Below, one piece after another: positions 17,209-25,969 of a stretch of DNA of 61,421 nt. Both the position numbers and the translations under genes were made by a program. Source of the DNA: DASWHX01 sp036397995 (GTDB lineage: Bacteria; Bacteroidota; Bacteroidia; Cytophagales; Cyclobacteriaceae). Within the stretch, counting starts at the first letter, position 1. Every line of letters begins with the position of its first letter. The notes beneath the pieces were generated by a model that ran no database searches, had not been told where the DNA came from, and worked only from the letters and a program-made list of their open reading frames with translations. The DNA lies in assembly GCA_036397995.1 (NCBI GenBank), contig DASWHX010000054.1, forward strand, positions 1 to 61,421. The letters run 5' to 3'.

Positions 17209-19944
17209 TTGAAAGGCAAGGCACGGCTAATTGGTTTTGGACTAATCGCTATTTTCTTCCTGACAGGTACGGGGAACCTTGCAGCACAGGATGACAGACC
17301 TGCCAAGCCCAGGAAAGAAAAAGTTAAGCGATCAAAACCCCGGGGTGAAAGATCAGCAAACAAAAATCCACGTGTCCGGGAAACCCGCTTTAAAATGCAG
17401 ATGAAAAAAGGAGACCGGCCGGAAAACCGGGATCTCACCGGCAGAAGAGTTAAGAGGAATCAACGGACAAAAGGACCTCAGATAAATTATTCCAATTATA
17501 AGCCTGCAAGTAGACGCACCCAATATAAGAATAAACCCGGATTCTCCTCTGCACCACAAAGAATACGAACCGCCAGCAGAAAAGGGGAACACAGTCCGAG
17601 AGGGGATATAAGTGGGCACAGAATTAAAGTGTCACGGAGTCCCAAACCCAGCAATCGGCTTACATTTAATGCACCCAATCCCAATGTTGTCAAAAGAGGT
17701 AAATCAAGAGAAGGTAGAAAGACGTATCGTTCCACTTATGTTCGTTCTGTTAGTGGCCAAAACCGTGGCAAACCTCCTTTTTCTTCAGCCCCTAATCCTT
17801 ATGTGGCCAGGAGTAAGAAATCAAGAGAAGGTAGAACCAGATATGCTTCCCCATCCATTCGGTCAAGAACTGCGCAAGATGCCCGTTCACGGAATTCAAC
17901 CTCAGCAGGGGGTGTAAAGCCACCGAAGAGTACCGGAGGAACTATTCTGTCAAGAAGGCCTTCCACTACTGTCAGAACCTCCCGAACACAACCGGGTGAC
18001 CGCGCAAAATCTTTTTCGAGGAAGCAAGGTCCGGTTAAATCAATTTCTGGAAACATCAGGAATAACCGGCCTTCTAATCCATTTGCGGTTGCAAATACAA
18101 AAGGAAAAAGAAGTGGCGATGTAGCACGAAACAGAGATATAACAGGAAGAAGACTGCGGGAAAACAAACGATCTCCTGGTAAGCATATCACCAAAGTAGC
18201 TCCGAATCCATATCTGAAACGCAGTGAAAGAGGCGAGAGCGGCGTTTCAAATAAGAAACAATTGGTAAAAGCTGGCAGAACCTCCAAACCGGGAGATCAT
18301 TTCGCAAAAACTTCGTTTGGCGGAGTACGTACTTCTACTCGTTCCGGAGAAACTGCAACCAATAGATCCGCCTCCGGAAAAAATATAAGAACTAAGAATC
18401 TGAGGTCAGGCAGACCTGTTTTTGCCGGCAAGCAATACCCCGGCTACATGACTGCAACCAAAAGAGGGGAAGGAGGTTTCAGTGGCAAATCAGGCAAGAT
18501 ACGTAGTTCTACACGACCCCGGGAACGGGCTGGAGTACAACCTGGAGGATTTAAAACAGCTACTGCCCGTGGGGAACGATCTACCAACCGTGATATTGCC
18601 GGAAAGAGGCTGAGAGCAAGGAATAAAGAAAGCAGGACTACCCAAATTGTCGGACTGTCTCAAAAGAGAACCCTTAGCAGGTCGGGAGAATTAATGAATA
18701 ATGGCGGCAGGTCGCTGGAGAGCCGGCCGCCTGGCAAGGGTACACTTCAGGGAGGCACATTTTCAGGAACTCTTAGAGCCGGAAAGGGAACCAATGCAGG
18801 GCCAGGTGCAAAATATTCAGGAAATGTTCGATCATTTAAGCCTCCTAAAGGTGGGGGTAGCATTACCCGGCTTAGAAATAACAAAGGAAATCCATTAGCT
18901 GCACGCAAACCTGGAAAAGGGACGATTGCGGGAGGCAGATATTCCGGCAACATCAGTAAAGGCCCGGCCTCGAAGCCTGGAAAAGGGGCGATTCACGGCG
19001 GAAATTTCAGTGGGAACCTGAGAAGCAGAAAGGGATTCTACACCACGGAGAAAGCTTATGGCCTTCGCACCGAAAAAGAAAGGTTGCATAACAATAAAGG
19101 AAATGCCATTGACCAGAAGATGGTTGGACGTGGTACTATTCAGGGTTCCGCATTTCGTGGTAAATTGTCTGCCAAATCAAACAAACCGGGAAAAGGTGCA
19201 ATTGCCGGCAACAGGTATTCAGGCAATTTGCGGAAAGGTCCGGCAACCAAACCTGGCAGAGGGACGATCCAGGGTGGCAATTACCGGGGGAATCTTCGAA
19301 GCCGAAAAGGATTCTATACCAATGAACGAACCTATGCAGTTCGCACCCAAATTGATGAACGGCTGCACAATAATAAAGGTAATCCTCTGGATGGAAGACA
19401 AGTGGGTCGCGGAACAATTCAGGGAGCAACCTATCGTGGAAATCTAAGGGCAGACAAATCACAGAAGCCAGGGAAAGGTGCGATTGCAGGTTATCGCTAT
19501 CAGGGAAATATCAGGGCAAAAAAAGATCTTGAAAGAAGTGAAGGAACACGATATAAAGGACGGCTCTCAGCACGCACCGCCACACCCAAAATTCAGCCAC
19601 AAGGGCAGGAGTATCGCGGCAAGATGAGAGCTTCTCGCGGCTATGATCACCAAAAAGCAGGCGATGCACTTAAGCAAACAAGAGCCTGGTACCAAATAGG
19701 AACATTGCGAGCGGATAAGTACGCTGGAAATTACCGGTATAAGTCACCAACCAGAAAAGATCAACATATTAGCAGTGCCTTTACAGGATTCAACCCGGGG
19801 AATGCTAAGAAAGAAAATGATCGTTTTTTCAAATTCAAAATCTGGTTTGCAAAATTATTCAGGAATGAAACTCCACGACATTTGAAAAACAAAGGAAGGA
19901 AGCCGAGGTATGATCGTGGTGAAAGTGATATCTGGTACCGCTAA
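17209..19944 (+). CDS. Large secreted, highly basic repetitive protein of unknown function
   Basis: About 911 residues from the TTG at 17209. This start gives a clean signal peptide (MKGKARLIGFGLIAIFFL to NLAAQ) and no overlap with the E1 gene; the frame itself is open back to an ATG at 17047 inside E1. The mature protein is dominated by Arg, Lys, Gly, Ser and Asn. Block A (about 17.4-18.65 kb) has five spaced copies of RxGExxxNRDI(A/S/T)GKRLR-like units and several NPYVxR/SAPNP motifs. Block B (about 18.73-19.55 kb) has nine copies of (K/R)PG(K/R)GxIxGGxYSGNLR-like units, with a 92-residue unit duplicated in tandem. A conserved-looking non-repeat tail follows (FKFKIWFAKLF, then KPRYDRGESDIWYR). 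Codon usage and the unbroken frame show a real gene. I do not recognise the family; an envelope or matrix location is inferred. Confidence 0.8.
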   Translation: MKGKARLIGFGLIAIFFLTGTGNLAAQDDRPAKPRKEKVKRSKPRGERSANKNPRVRETRFKMQMKKGDRPENRDLTGRRVKRNQRTKGPQINYSNYKPASRRTQYKNKPGFSSAPQRIRTASRKGEHSPRGDISGHRIKVSRSPKPSNRLTFNAPNPNVVKRGKSREGRKTYRSTYVRSVSGQNRGKPPFSSAPNPYVARSKKSREGRTRYASPSIRSRTAQDARSRNSTSAGGVKPPKSTGGTILSRRPSTTVRTSRTQPGDRAKSFSRKQGPVKSISGNIRNNRPSNPFAVANTKGKRSGDVARNRDITGRRLRENKRSPGKHITKVAPNPYLKRSERGESGVSNKKQLVKAGRTSKPGDHFAKTSFGGVRTSTRSGETATNRSASGKNIRTKNLRSGRPVFAGKQYPGYMTATKRGEGGFSGKSGKIRSSTRPRERAGVQPGGFKTATARGERSTNRDIAGKRLRARNKESRTTQIVGLSQKRTLSRSGELMNNGGRSLESRPPGKGTLQGGTFSGTLRAGKGTNAGPGAKYSGNVRSFKPPKGGGSITRLRNNKGNPLAARKPGKGTIAGGRYSGNISKGPASKPGKGAIHGGNFSGNLRSRKGFYTTEKAYGLRTEKERLHNNKGNAIDQKMVGRGTIQGSAFRGKLSAKSNKPGKGAIAGNRYSGNLRKGPATKPGRGTIQGGNYRGNLRSRKGFYTNERTYAVRTQIDERLHNNKGNPLDGRQVGRGTIQGATYRGNLRADKSQKPGKGAIAGYRYQGNIRAKKDLERSEGTRYKGRLSARTATPKIQPQGQEYRGKMRASRGYDHQKAGDALKQTRAWYQIGTLRADKYAGNYRYKSPTRKDQHISSAFTGFNPGNAKKENDRFFKFKIWFAKLFRNETPRHLKNKGRKPRYDRGESDIWYR

Positions 19945-19946
19945 AA

Positions 19947-20351
19947 TCAGAATTCAAAAATTACTTCCTGCTCGAGCAAGTCACTTAAGCTGAGTGCAAC
20001 AGGGCAATTTAACGCGGTGTCTTTTAGTATCTTAATAAGGTCTGGGTCTGAAACAGGATTTGTCCACTTCATCCGGATCACAGCCTTAGCCACTTTCCTG
20101 GGTGATGAAGACATGAATTTCTCCAGTTCCACCGACAATCCCTGAATATCCAAATCAAAATTTTGAGCTTTTATCCCCATAGTAGTCATCATGCATGTGC
20201 CAAGTGAACAACATAATAAATCAGTGGGTGAAAATGCCTCCCCTTTTCCATGATTGTCTACTGGTGCATCGGTAATCAACTTTTGTTCACTTTTTAAATG
20301 AATAGATTCACACCTCAAATTCCCCAGGTATTTTGATTCGATTATCGGCAT
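19947..20351 (-). CDS. OsmC family peroxiredoxin-like protein
   Basis: 134 residues. The OsmC/Ohr fold is indicated by GEAFSPTDLLCCSLGTCMMTTM and the two catalytic-type cysteines C53 and C116 (in NCPVALSL). Such proteins reduce organic hydroperoxides, using lipoyl or low-molecular-weight thiols as reductants (family knowledge); bacillithiol or lipoate would fit this genome. No signal peptide; cytoplasmic. Ends 2 bases from the convergent repeat-protein gene. Confidence 0.9.
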   Translation of the reverse strand: MPIIESKYLGNLRCESIHLKSEQKLITDAPVDNHGKGEAFSPTDLLCCSLGTCMMTTMGIKAQNFDLDIQGLSVELEKFMSSSPRKVAKAVIRMKWTNPVSDPDLIKILKDTALNCPVALSLSDLLEQEVIFEF

Positions 20352-20434
20352 GTTTTTTGTCTTTTTAGGTTTCAGAATTGGCTATAATTTAACAAGAGTG
20401 TAATTTAGTCATTATAAATAGATTTCGGTTTGCG

Positions 20435-21157
20435 GTGAAAAAGACTCTTCCTTTAATTTTATTCCTGCTATTTTTTGCGTTCCATGCATTTTCCCAAAGT
20501 GGAAGACAGGAATTTGAATATACAAGGGAATTTACATGGGGTATCAATAAAAATACTTCCGGAGGTCTGATTGGCGGCTTTGTTTTCAAGCATTCCAAGG
20601 CGGTTTCACCCAGGATGTTTAGAACAATCGGATTAGAGATTGTCAATATTAAGCATCAAAAGGAAGTCCGGTATAACTCGCAATTCACAGGTAACTTTTT
20701 CATCTGGGGCAAGGAAAACTATCTGTATTCATTGCGGTTCCAATATGGAAGGGATTTAATTATTTTCAGGAAAGCCCCACAGCAGGGCGTGCAGATTATG
20801 GCAATTTCTGCTATAGGTCCATCAATTGGAATCCTGGCTCCCTATTATATCGAATACCTTCAGGGAAATAATGCAATAAGAGAACAATATGATCCCGATA
20901 GGCACAACTTCCAGAATATTCTGGGTACCGGATATGTTTTCCAGGGTCTGGGAGAATCAAAATTGAGGGCCGGAGCCAATCTAAAGCTTGGAATAAGTTT
21001 CGAATTCGGAACCTTCAAAACAAGCGTAACCGGTTTCGAAGTTGGGTTCCTTGCAGATGGCTATTTGGGTGATTTGGTGATTATGCCCAAGGCTCCGGAA
21101 AATAGGAATCTTTACCCAACCGCTTACATTTCACTCTTTTACGGAACCCGTAAATAA
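20435..21157 (+). CDS. Secreted hypothetical protein, probable outer-membrane barrel
   Basis: 240 residues from a GTG at 20435. A clear signal peptide (KKTLPLILFLLFFAFHAFSQ) is followed by strand-rich sequence with glycine turns and aromatic residues, for example EFTWGINKNTSGGLIGGFVF, YLYSLRFQYGRDL and a C-terminal NLYPTAYISLFYG, suggesting a small beta-barrel. It sits 61 bases upstream of lipA on the same strand and may share its transcript. Function unknown. Confidence 0.7.
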   Translation: MKKTLPLILFLLFFAFHAFSQSGRQEFEYTREFTWGINKNTSGGLIGGFVFKHSKAVSPRMFRTIGLEIVNIKHQKEVRYNSQFTGNFFIWGKENYLYSLRFQYGRDLIIFRKAPQQGVQIMAISAIGPSIGILAPYYIEYLQGNNAIREQYDPDRHNFQNILGTGYVFQGLGESKLRAGANLKLGISFEFGTFKTSVTGFEVGFLADGYLGDLVIMPKAPENRNLYPTAYISLFYGTRK

Positions 21158-21218
21158 GGACTTTTTGACTTACATTTCCGAGGGTTAACACTTAATTTTA
21201 CAGTATAGATTATGAATA

Positions 21219-22106
21219 ATGATTGAACTGCCGGTAGTTGAAAAAGACGGTGCTCATAAGAAGCGAAAACCAGATTGGCTAAGGGTTAAATTACCTATTG
21301 GCAAAGAGTATGCGCATGTTCGCAAAGTGGTGGATGATCACAAACTGCACACAATTTGTGAAAGTGGAAATTGTCCTAACATGGGTGAATGCTGGGGCGC
21401 AGGAACCGCAACGTTCATGATCCTTGGTAATGTATGTACGCGAAGTTGTACTTTTTGTGCAGTAGCAACCGGCCGGCCGCCGGAGTACGATGAAGGGGAA
21501 CCTCAAAGAGTTGCAGAAGCCATCAGGCTTATGAAAGTTAAACATGCGGTCATTACATCTGTAAACCGTGATGAACTAAAAGACAGGGGCGCTGAAATCT
21601 GGTACCAGACTGTTGTGAAAACAAAACAATTAAATCCTGAAACTACCATTGAAACACTGATACCTGATGTAAAGGCAACATGGGATTCCTTGTACAGAAT
21701 GATCTCCGCGGGCCAGGAAGTTGTATCTCATAATATGGAGACAGTAGAACGTCTCTATAAAAGAGTAAGACCGCAGGCTAAATATGAAAGAAGTCTTGAG
21801 CAAATTCTGAAGACAAAAGAATATGGAAAAAGAACTAAGTCCGGAATTATGCTTGGCCTTGGAGAAACGGATGAAGAAGTATTTAAGGCAATGGATGATC
21901 TGGTTGCGCATGGAACTGACATTCTTACGCTGGGCCAATATTTGCAGCCAACCAAAATGCACATTGAGGTTGTTGAATTTATTCACCCCGATAAGTTTGC
22001 TTTTTTTAAAGAAGAGGGATTGAAAAGGGGTCTGAAGTATGTGGAATCCGGACCCCTGGTTAGATCGTCATATCATGCTGAGCGGCATGTAGATGTTCCT
22101 GTCTAA
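21219..22106 (+). CDS. lipA: Lipoyl synthase
   Basis: 295 residues. Both iron-sulfur motifs are present: the auxiliary cluster CX4CX5C in CESGNCPNMGEC, and the radical-SAM CX3CX2C in CTRSCTFC. The C-terminal VRSSYHAE supplies the Ser ligand to the auxiliary cluster. It inserts two sulfurs into octanoyl chains on E2 and GcvH domains. The ATG at 21219 lies just after an out-of-frame ATG at 21212. The octanoyl transferase lipB is 32 kb away at 53.7 kb. Confidence 0.97.
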   Translation: MIELPVVEKDGAHKKRKPDWLRVKLPIGKEYAHVRKVVDDHKLHTICESGNCPNMGECWGAGTATFMILGNVCTRSCTFCAVATGRPPEYDEGEPQRVAEAIRLMKVKHAVITSVNRDELKDRGAEIWYQTVVKTKQLNPETTIETLIPDVKATWDSLYRMISAGQEVVSHNMETVERLYKRVRPQAKYERSLEQILKTKEYGKRTKSGIMLGLGETDEEVFKAMDDLVAHGTDILTLGQYLQPTKMHIEVVEFIHPDKFAFFKEEGLKRGLKYVESGPLVRSSYHAERHVDVPV

Positions 22107-22167
22107 ACCTTCTTTTCTATTTTAATCCCTTTCCTTAGATTTAGGGAATCCAATCCATATTCTTGTT

Positions 22168-24180
22168 ATGAATAGAATAGTAATTTATATCCTCCTCCTT
22201 TCTTTTTCCAAACTATCTTTTGCTCAACCCCAGCTTTCGCTCATGCCGTGGCCCGAAGAAGTTGTTTTTGGCCGGGGACAAATGCGGCTAACCAGCGATT
22301 TCACTATTAGCGTGTCACAAAATGCAACCGACAAATTATGCAGATATGCTACACGTATCTTAAGGCGTATTGATGGCAGGAGCGGAATGTTTTTTAAGCA
22401 GGAAACTGTAGCCAATGACCGGGTAAACCCAAACGCCGCTTTATTAATTCAAACAACCAGGCCCGGGCTTACTCAATTAGGAGAGGATGAGTCTTACCAT
22501 CTTCGAATTGAAAATAATCAAATATTTATTTCCGCTGAAACAGAGATCGGAGCAATGCGGGCTCTTGAGACGGTAGTACAATTACTGCGGGTGGATTCCA
22601 GGGGATTTTATTTTCCGGAATTAACAATAAATGATCAGCCACGATTCCCCTGGCGTGGGCTTTTGATCGATGTGGGAAGGCATTTCATGCCAATCAATGT
22701 TATAAAACGAAACCTTGATGGAATGGCCGCGGTTAAAATGAATGTGCTGCACCTCCACCTTTCTGAAGATCAGGGATTCAGAATTGAAAGCAAGATATAT
22801 CCTAAACTTCATGAGCTTGGTTCAAATGGTGAATACTTTACTCAGGAAGAGATAAAAGAAATAATCCGGTATGCGGATGATCGGGGCATCCGGGTAATGC
22901 CTGAGTTTGACATGCCTGCACATGCTTCTTCGTGGCTGGTAGGTTATCCCGAACTGGCTAGCGCTCCGGGTCCGTATGAAATTGAAACAGGATTTGGCGT
23001 AAAGGATCCCGTTATGGACCCCACCAGCCCGGTAACCTATGTGTTTCTGGATCAATTTATTGGAGAGATGGCTGCCCTGTTCCCTGATCCCTATTTCCAT
23101 ATTGGAGGAGATGAAAACAACGGCGTACAATGGAATGCCAGTCAATCGATTCAAAAATTTATGCGTGAGAATTCTATCGCGAATAATCATGAGTTGCAAA
23201 GTTATTTCAATGAAAAAATTCTTTCCTTCCTACAGAAATACCGCAAAAAAATGGTGGGGTGGGATGAAATTTATCAACCTGGAATTTCCAAAGATATAGT
23301 TATTCAATCCTGGCGCGGTAAGGATGCATTGTTTGAATCCGCCTTCAATGGTTATAAGACATTTCTTTCCAATGGATATTATATTGACCTGGCACATCCC
23401 GCCATTAACCATTATCTCAACGACCCATTGCCAGAAGATCATCCTTTACCAGACGATAAAGTTGGAAATATACTGGGGGGTGAAGCTACTATGTGGTCAG
23501 AACTTATTACAAAGGAAACCATTGATTCCAGAATCTGGCCCAGAACGGCGGCGATTGCGGAGAGGTTATGGTCACCTGGCTATATCAGGGATGAAAGGGA
23601 AATGTATCGCAGGTTAGATGACATTTCTATTGACCTGGAAGAATTGGGCCTGATGCACCTGAGAAACCAGGATGTGTTGTTGAGAAGAATAGCCAATGGT
23701 CAGCAAATTCATGCGCTCAAAGAATTGATAGGACTTCTTGAGCCGGTTAAAGGATACGAAAGGCACAACCGTGGAGTTTCGCTCACTACCCACTCCCCTC
23801 TTACCAGACTTCCTGATGCGGCGGTGCCGGATTCAAAACCAGCCAGGGATTTCAGATTTTTGGTTGAAGATTATCTTCAATCCGGGGAAGAGAATTTAAG
23901 GCAGGAAATTTTCAATCAGTTGATGTTTTGGAAAGAAATTCACAAAAAACTTGAACCAATAACCGTTCGTGCACCCCTTGCGGAGGATGCTTTGAAATAT
24001 TCCAGAGACATTGAATCATTATGTGCCATAGGTGTACAGGCCGTTAGCGTAAATATGCTCCATTCTCAGCGTTGGAAGGATGAAGTTAGTATGCTGCTCG
24101 ATGCTGTCAATAGGGAGAAAAGAGAATGCGAAATCATGATCGTTGGGGCTATTGAAGCTTTAGTCAAAGTGGCCAAATAA
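22168..24180 (+). CDS. Secreted beta-N-acetylhexosaminidase, GH20
   Basis: 670 residues. Signal peptide IVIYILLLSFSKLSFAQ. A GH20b-type N-terminal domain (about 20-150) precedes the GH20 barrel, with RGLLIDVGRHFMP, HLHLSEDQGFRIE, MPEFDMPAHASSW and the catalytic HIGGDENNG, in which the adjacent Asp-Glu pair assists the substrate N-acetyl group and acts as acid. GEATMWSELI and IWPRTAAIAERLWSP follow. It removes terminal GlcNAc/GalNAc from chitin or peptidoglycan-type oligosaccharides in the periplasm or outside. The C-terminal 130 residues are helical. The MFS transporter follows after 8 bases. Confidence 0.94.
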   Translation: MNRIVIYILLLSFSKLSFAQPQLSLMPWPEEVVFGRGQMRLTSDFTISVSQNATDKLCRYATRILRRIDGRSGMFFKQETVANDRVNPNAALLIQTTRPGLTQLGEDESYHLRIENNQIFISAETEIGAMRALETVVQLLRVDSRGFYFPELTINDQPRFPWRGLLIDVGRHFMPINVIKRNLDGMAAVKMNVLHLHLSEDQGFRIESKIYPKLHELGSNGEYFTQEEIKEIIRYADDRGIRVMPEFDMPAHASSWLVGYPELASAPGPYEIETGFGVKDPVMDPTSPVTYVFLDQFIGEMAALFPDPYFHIGGDENNGVQWNASQSIQKFMRENSIANNHELQSYFNEKILSFLQKYRKKMVGWDEIYQPGISKDIVIQSWRGKDALFESAFNGYKTFLSNGYYIDLAHPAINHYLNDPLPEDHPLPDDKVGNILGGEATMWSELITKETIDSRIWPRTAAIAERLWSPGYIRDEREMYRRLDDISIDLEELGLMHLRNQDVLLRRIANGQQIHALKELIGLLEPVKGYERHNRGVSLTTHSPLTRLPDAAVPDSKPARDFRFLVEDYLQSGEENLRQEIFNQLMFWKEIHKKLEPITVRAPLAEDALKYSRDIESLCAIGVQAVSVNMLHSQRWKDEVSMLLDAVNREKRECEIMIVGAIEALVKVAK

Positions 24181-24188
24181 TTAATTAA

Positions 24189-25343
24189 TTGATCCCGCGA
24201 CGAATTCTTCCGGCAATAGTTGTTTCGCAATTCGCGGGTACATCACTTTGGTTTGCAGGAAATGCCGTAATTTCTGACCTGCAAACATCCCTTAATCTGC
24301 CGGCAGAATCGGTTGGTTGGATCACCAATGCGGTACAGCTCGGTTTTATTGCCGGCACTTTAATTTTTGCCTTTTTTTCATTTGCCGATAGGTTCTCACC
24401 GGTAAGAATTTTTCTGCTTTGTTCCATTATCGGTGGTATTTTTAACCTGGGCATATTAATCTCAGAAAATTTATTTTCCCTCCTGGCTTTCCGCTTTCTC
24501 ACCGGGTTCTTTCTGGCAGGTATTTATCCGGTGGGAATGAAAATCGCGGCAAGCTGGTATAAAGAAAGTCTTGGCAAAGCTTTGGGTTGGCTGGTAGGTG
24601 CACTGGTAATTGGAACTTCATTTCCACATCTCGTTAAAGGTTTGCATTTTTCTCCTGATTGGCAATGGGTAATCATACTTGTATCAATAGTTGCCATATC
24701 CGGGGGACTGGTGATATATTTCCTTGTTCCTGATGGCCCGTTAACAGCGAGAACCGCCTCATTCAGATTTAATGTTCTGGCTAAGGCGTTTCAAAGCAGG
24801 GATTTCCGATCGGCGGCCTTTGGTTACTTTGGGCACATGTGGGAACTGTATACATTTTGGGCGTTCACTCCCGTACTTATCCAGTATTACGCGCAGCAAC
24901 ATCCCTTGCCTGTTTCTACTCCCGTCTTGTCATTCATAACCATTGGTATTGGCGGGGTTGGCTGTATCCTGGGTGGTCTGACCTCTATAAAAAAAGGAAG
25001 CGCGAGAGTTGCTTTTGCCATGCTTTTGACTTCAGGACTTTGCTGCCTGTTTTCAGTTTTTATTATTGAATTCCCAACACCCCTGTTCTTTTTTTTCCTG
25101 CTGATTTGGGGATTCAGCGTTGTAGGTGATTCACCTCAGTTTTCGACACTTTCTGCCATGACCGCACCTCCGGAATATGTGGGTACCGGATTGACAATCG
25201 TGAACAGCATCGGTTTTGCTATTACCATAATAAGTATCTCGCTTGTTAACAGCGGATCGGGCTTTATCGATTTCAAATACCTGTTTTTACTCCTCCTTCC
25301 CGGGCCAATTTTTGGACTTTGGTCGATTAGAAAACTTGTGTAA
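24189..25343 (+). CDS. Major facilitator superfamily transporter
   Basis: 384 residues from a TTG at 24189, with about 12 hydrophobic segments (for example AIVVSQFAGTSLWFAGNAVI, LGFIAGTLIFAFFSF, FRFLTGFFLAGIYPVGMKIAA). RFLTGFFLAGIYPVG fits the MFS TM4-TM5 region and SWYKESLGKALGWLVGAL the following loop. The substrate is not evident. Lying 8 bases after the GH20 gene it is probably co-transcribed, which would suit uptake of a released amino sugar, but this is inference only. Confidence 0.85.
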   Translation: MIPRRILPAIVVSQFAGTSLWFAGNAVISDLQTSLNLPAESVGWITNAVQLGFIAGTLIFAFFSFADRFSPVRIFLLCSIIGGIFNLGILISENLFSLLAFRFLTGFFLAGIYPVGMKIAASWYKESLGKALGWLVGALVIGTSFPHLVKGLHFSPDWQWVIILVSIVAISGGLVIYFLVPDGPLTARTASFRFNVLAKAFQSRDFRSAAFGYFGHMWELYTFWAFTPVLIQYYAQQHPLPVSTPVLSFITIGIGGVGCILGGLTSIKKGSARVAFAMLLTSGLCCLFSVFIIEFPTPLFFFFLLIWGFSVVGDSPQFSTLSAMTAPPEYVGTGLTIVNSIGFAITIISISLVNSGSGFIDFKYLFLLLLPGPIFGLWSIRKLV

Positions 25344-25492
25344 CAAGTCGCTAAATTGATACTTTTATCGATTTTTTCTTGCTGTCTGCATAATTTCCCG
25401 GGACAGGAATTGGGCGAAATTATTTACCATTCGGGTGACTTTGCTAATACTTCAAAATTAGAATTTTTGATAAATAGCCTGGCTTCCCAATA

Positions 25493-25888
25493 CTACCTTC
25501 CCCTTGAAATTGGTTCTAGTGCATTTACTATGTTACAATCTTCAGGGCAATTTTGGATTGAGCGCTCAAGACTTTCTTTTATCAATTTCAAATTACGGAT
25601 TTGATTCTCAATGGATCGGATTTTATCAAGCATCCTGGGCATTTCATCTGAGCAGTCAAAAATTCCCATTTCCCAGGCTTGTATAAGTTCTTTTGTTTCA
25701 TTTAGAGTAAATCCAAAATCCTTCAAGTTTTTGATTGTTTGCAACCGGTCAATTATTCTTTCCGAATATTCCTTGTAATTATTCGGGCGCCTTTCACGAT
25801 GACTTATTTCAATCAATCCCATTTTCTCATAAAAACGTATCGTGTCTTTTGAAAACCCTGTTTTTTTTGATACCTCCCCTATTAACAT
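25493..25888 (-). CDS. MerR family metal-responsive transcriptional regulator
   Basis: 131 residues. Winged-helix N-terminus MLIGEVSKKTGFSKDTIRFY, then a dimerisation helix. Three cysteines lie at C79 (FDCSDE), C114 and C118 (NCPEDC). The 35-residue distance between C79 and C114 equals that between C82 and C117 of Tn501 MerR, and a Cys at the first position is typical of sensors of divalent ions (MerR, PbrR, CadR, ZntR), whereas copper sensors carry Ser there. The last loop is shorter than in MerR. Divergent from the gene at 25970, with its operator between. Likely sensor of Hg, Pb, Cd or Zn; which one is not decidable. Confidence 0.9.
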   Translation of the reverse strand: MLIGEVSKKTGFSKDTIRFYEKMGLIEISHRERRPNNYKEYSERIIDRLQTIKNLKDFGFTLNETKELIQAWEMGIFDCSDEMPRMLDKIRSIENQIRNLKLIKESLERSIQNCPEDCNIVNALEPISRGR

Positions 25889-25909
25889 AAAATATTTTCT
25901 TAAAATCGC

Positions 25910-25943
25910 TTGACAGTGGACTATACTCCACCGTCTATATTTG
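25910..25943 (+). promoter_or_regulatory. MerR-type operator/promoter with 20-bp spacer
   Basis: -35 box TTGACA (25910-25915), a 20-base spacer and TATATTTG (25936-25943). The spacer holds the dyad GTGGA-CTATAC-TCCAC (25916-25931). An overlong 19-20 base spacer with a central dyad is the hallmark of promoters that MerR proteins untwist. The -10 element at the same time matches the Bacteroidota -7 box TAnnTTTG exactly. Confidence 0.85.
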
Positions 25944-25969
25944 CATCAAAATTAAAAAATAATAATCAA

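Noticed and set aside
17799..18287. Long minus-strand open frame (162 codons) inside the repeat-protein gene
   Set aside because: It is a by-product of Arg/Gly/Lys-rich codons on the plus strand; it has no plausible start context or recognisable motifs.
17404..19560. Repeated DNA at 17.4-19.6 kb considered as a CRISPR or non-coding repeat array
   Set aside because: The repeats are imperfect at the DNA level, keep one continuous reading frame and vary mostly at synonymous or conservative positions; they are protein repeats.
25356..25604. 82-codon plus-strand ORF after the MFS gene with a lipoprotein-like start
   Set aside because: About half lies antisense to the merR gene, it begins at a TTG with no promoter, and the sequence matches nothing I know; a decayed gene cannot be excluded.
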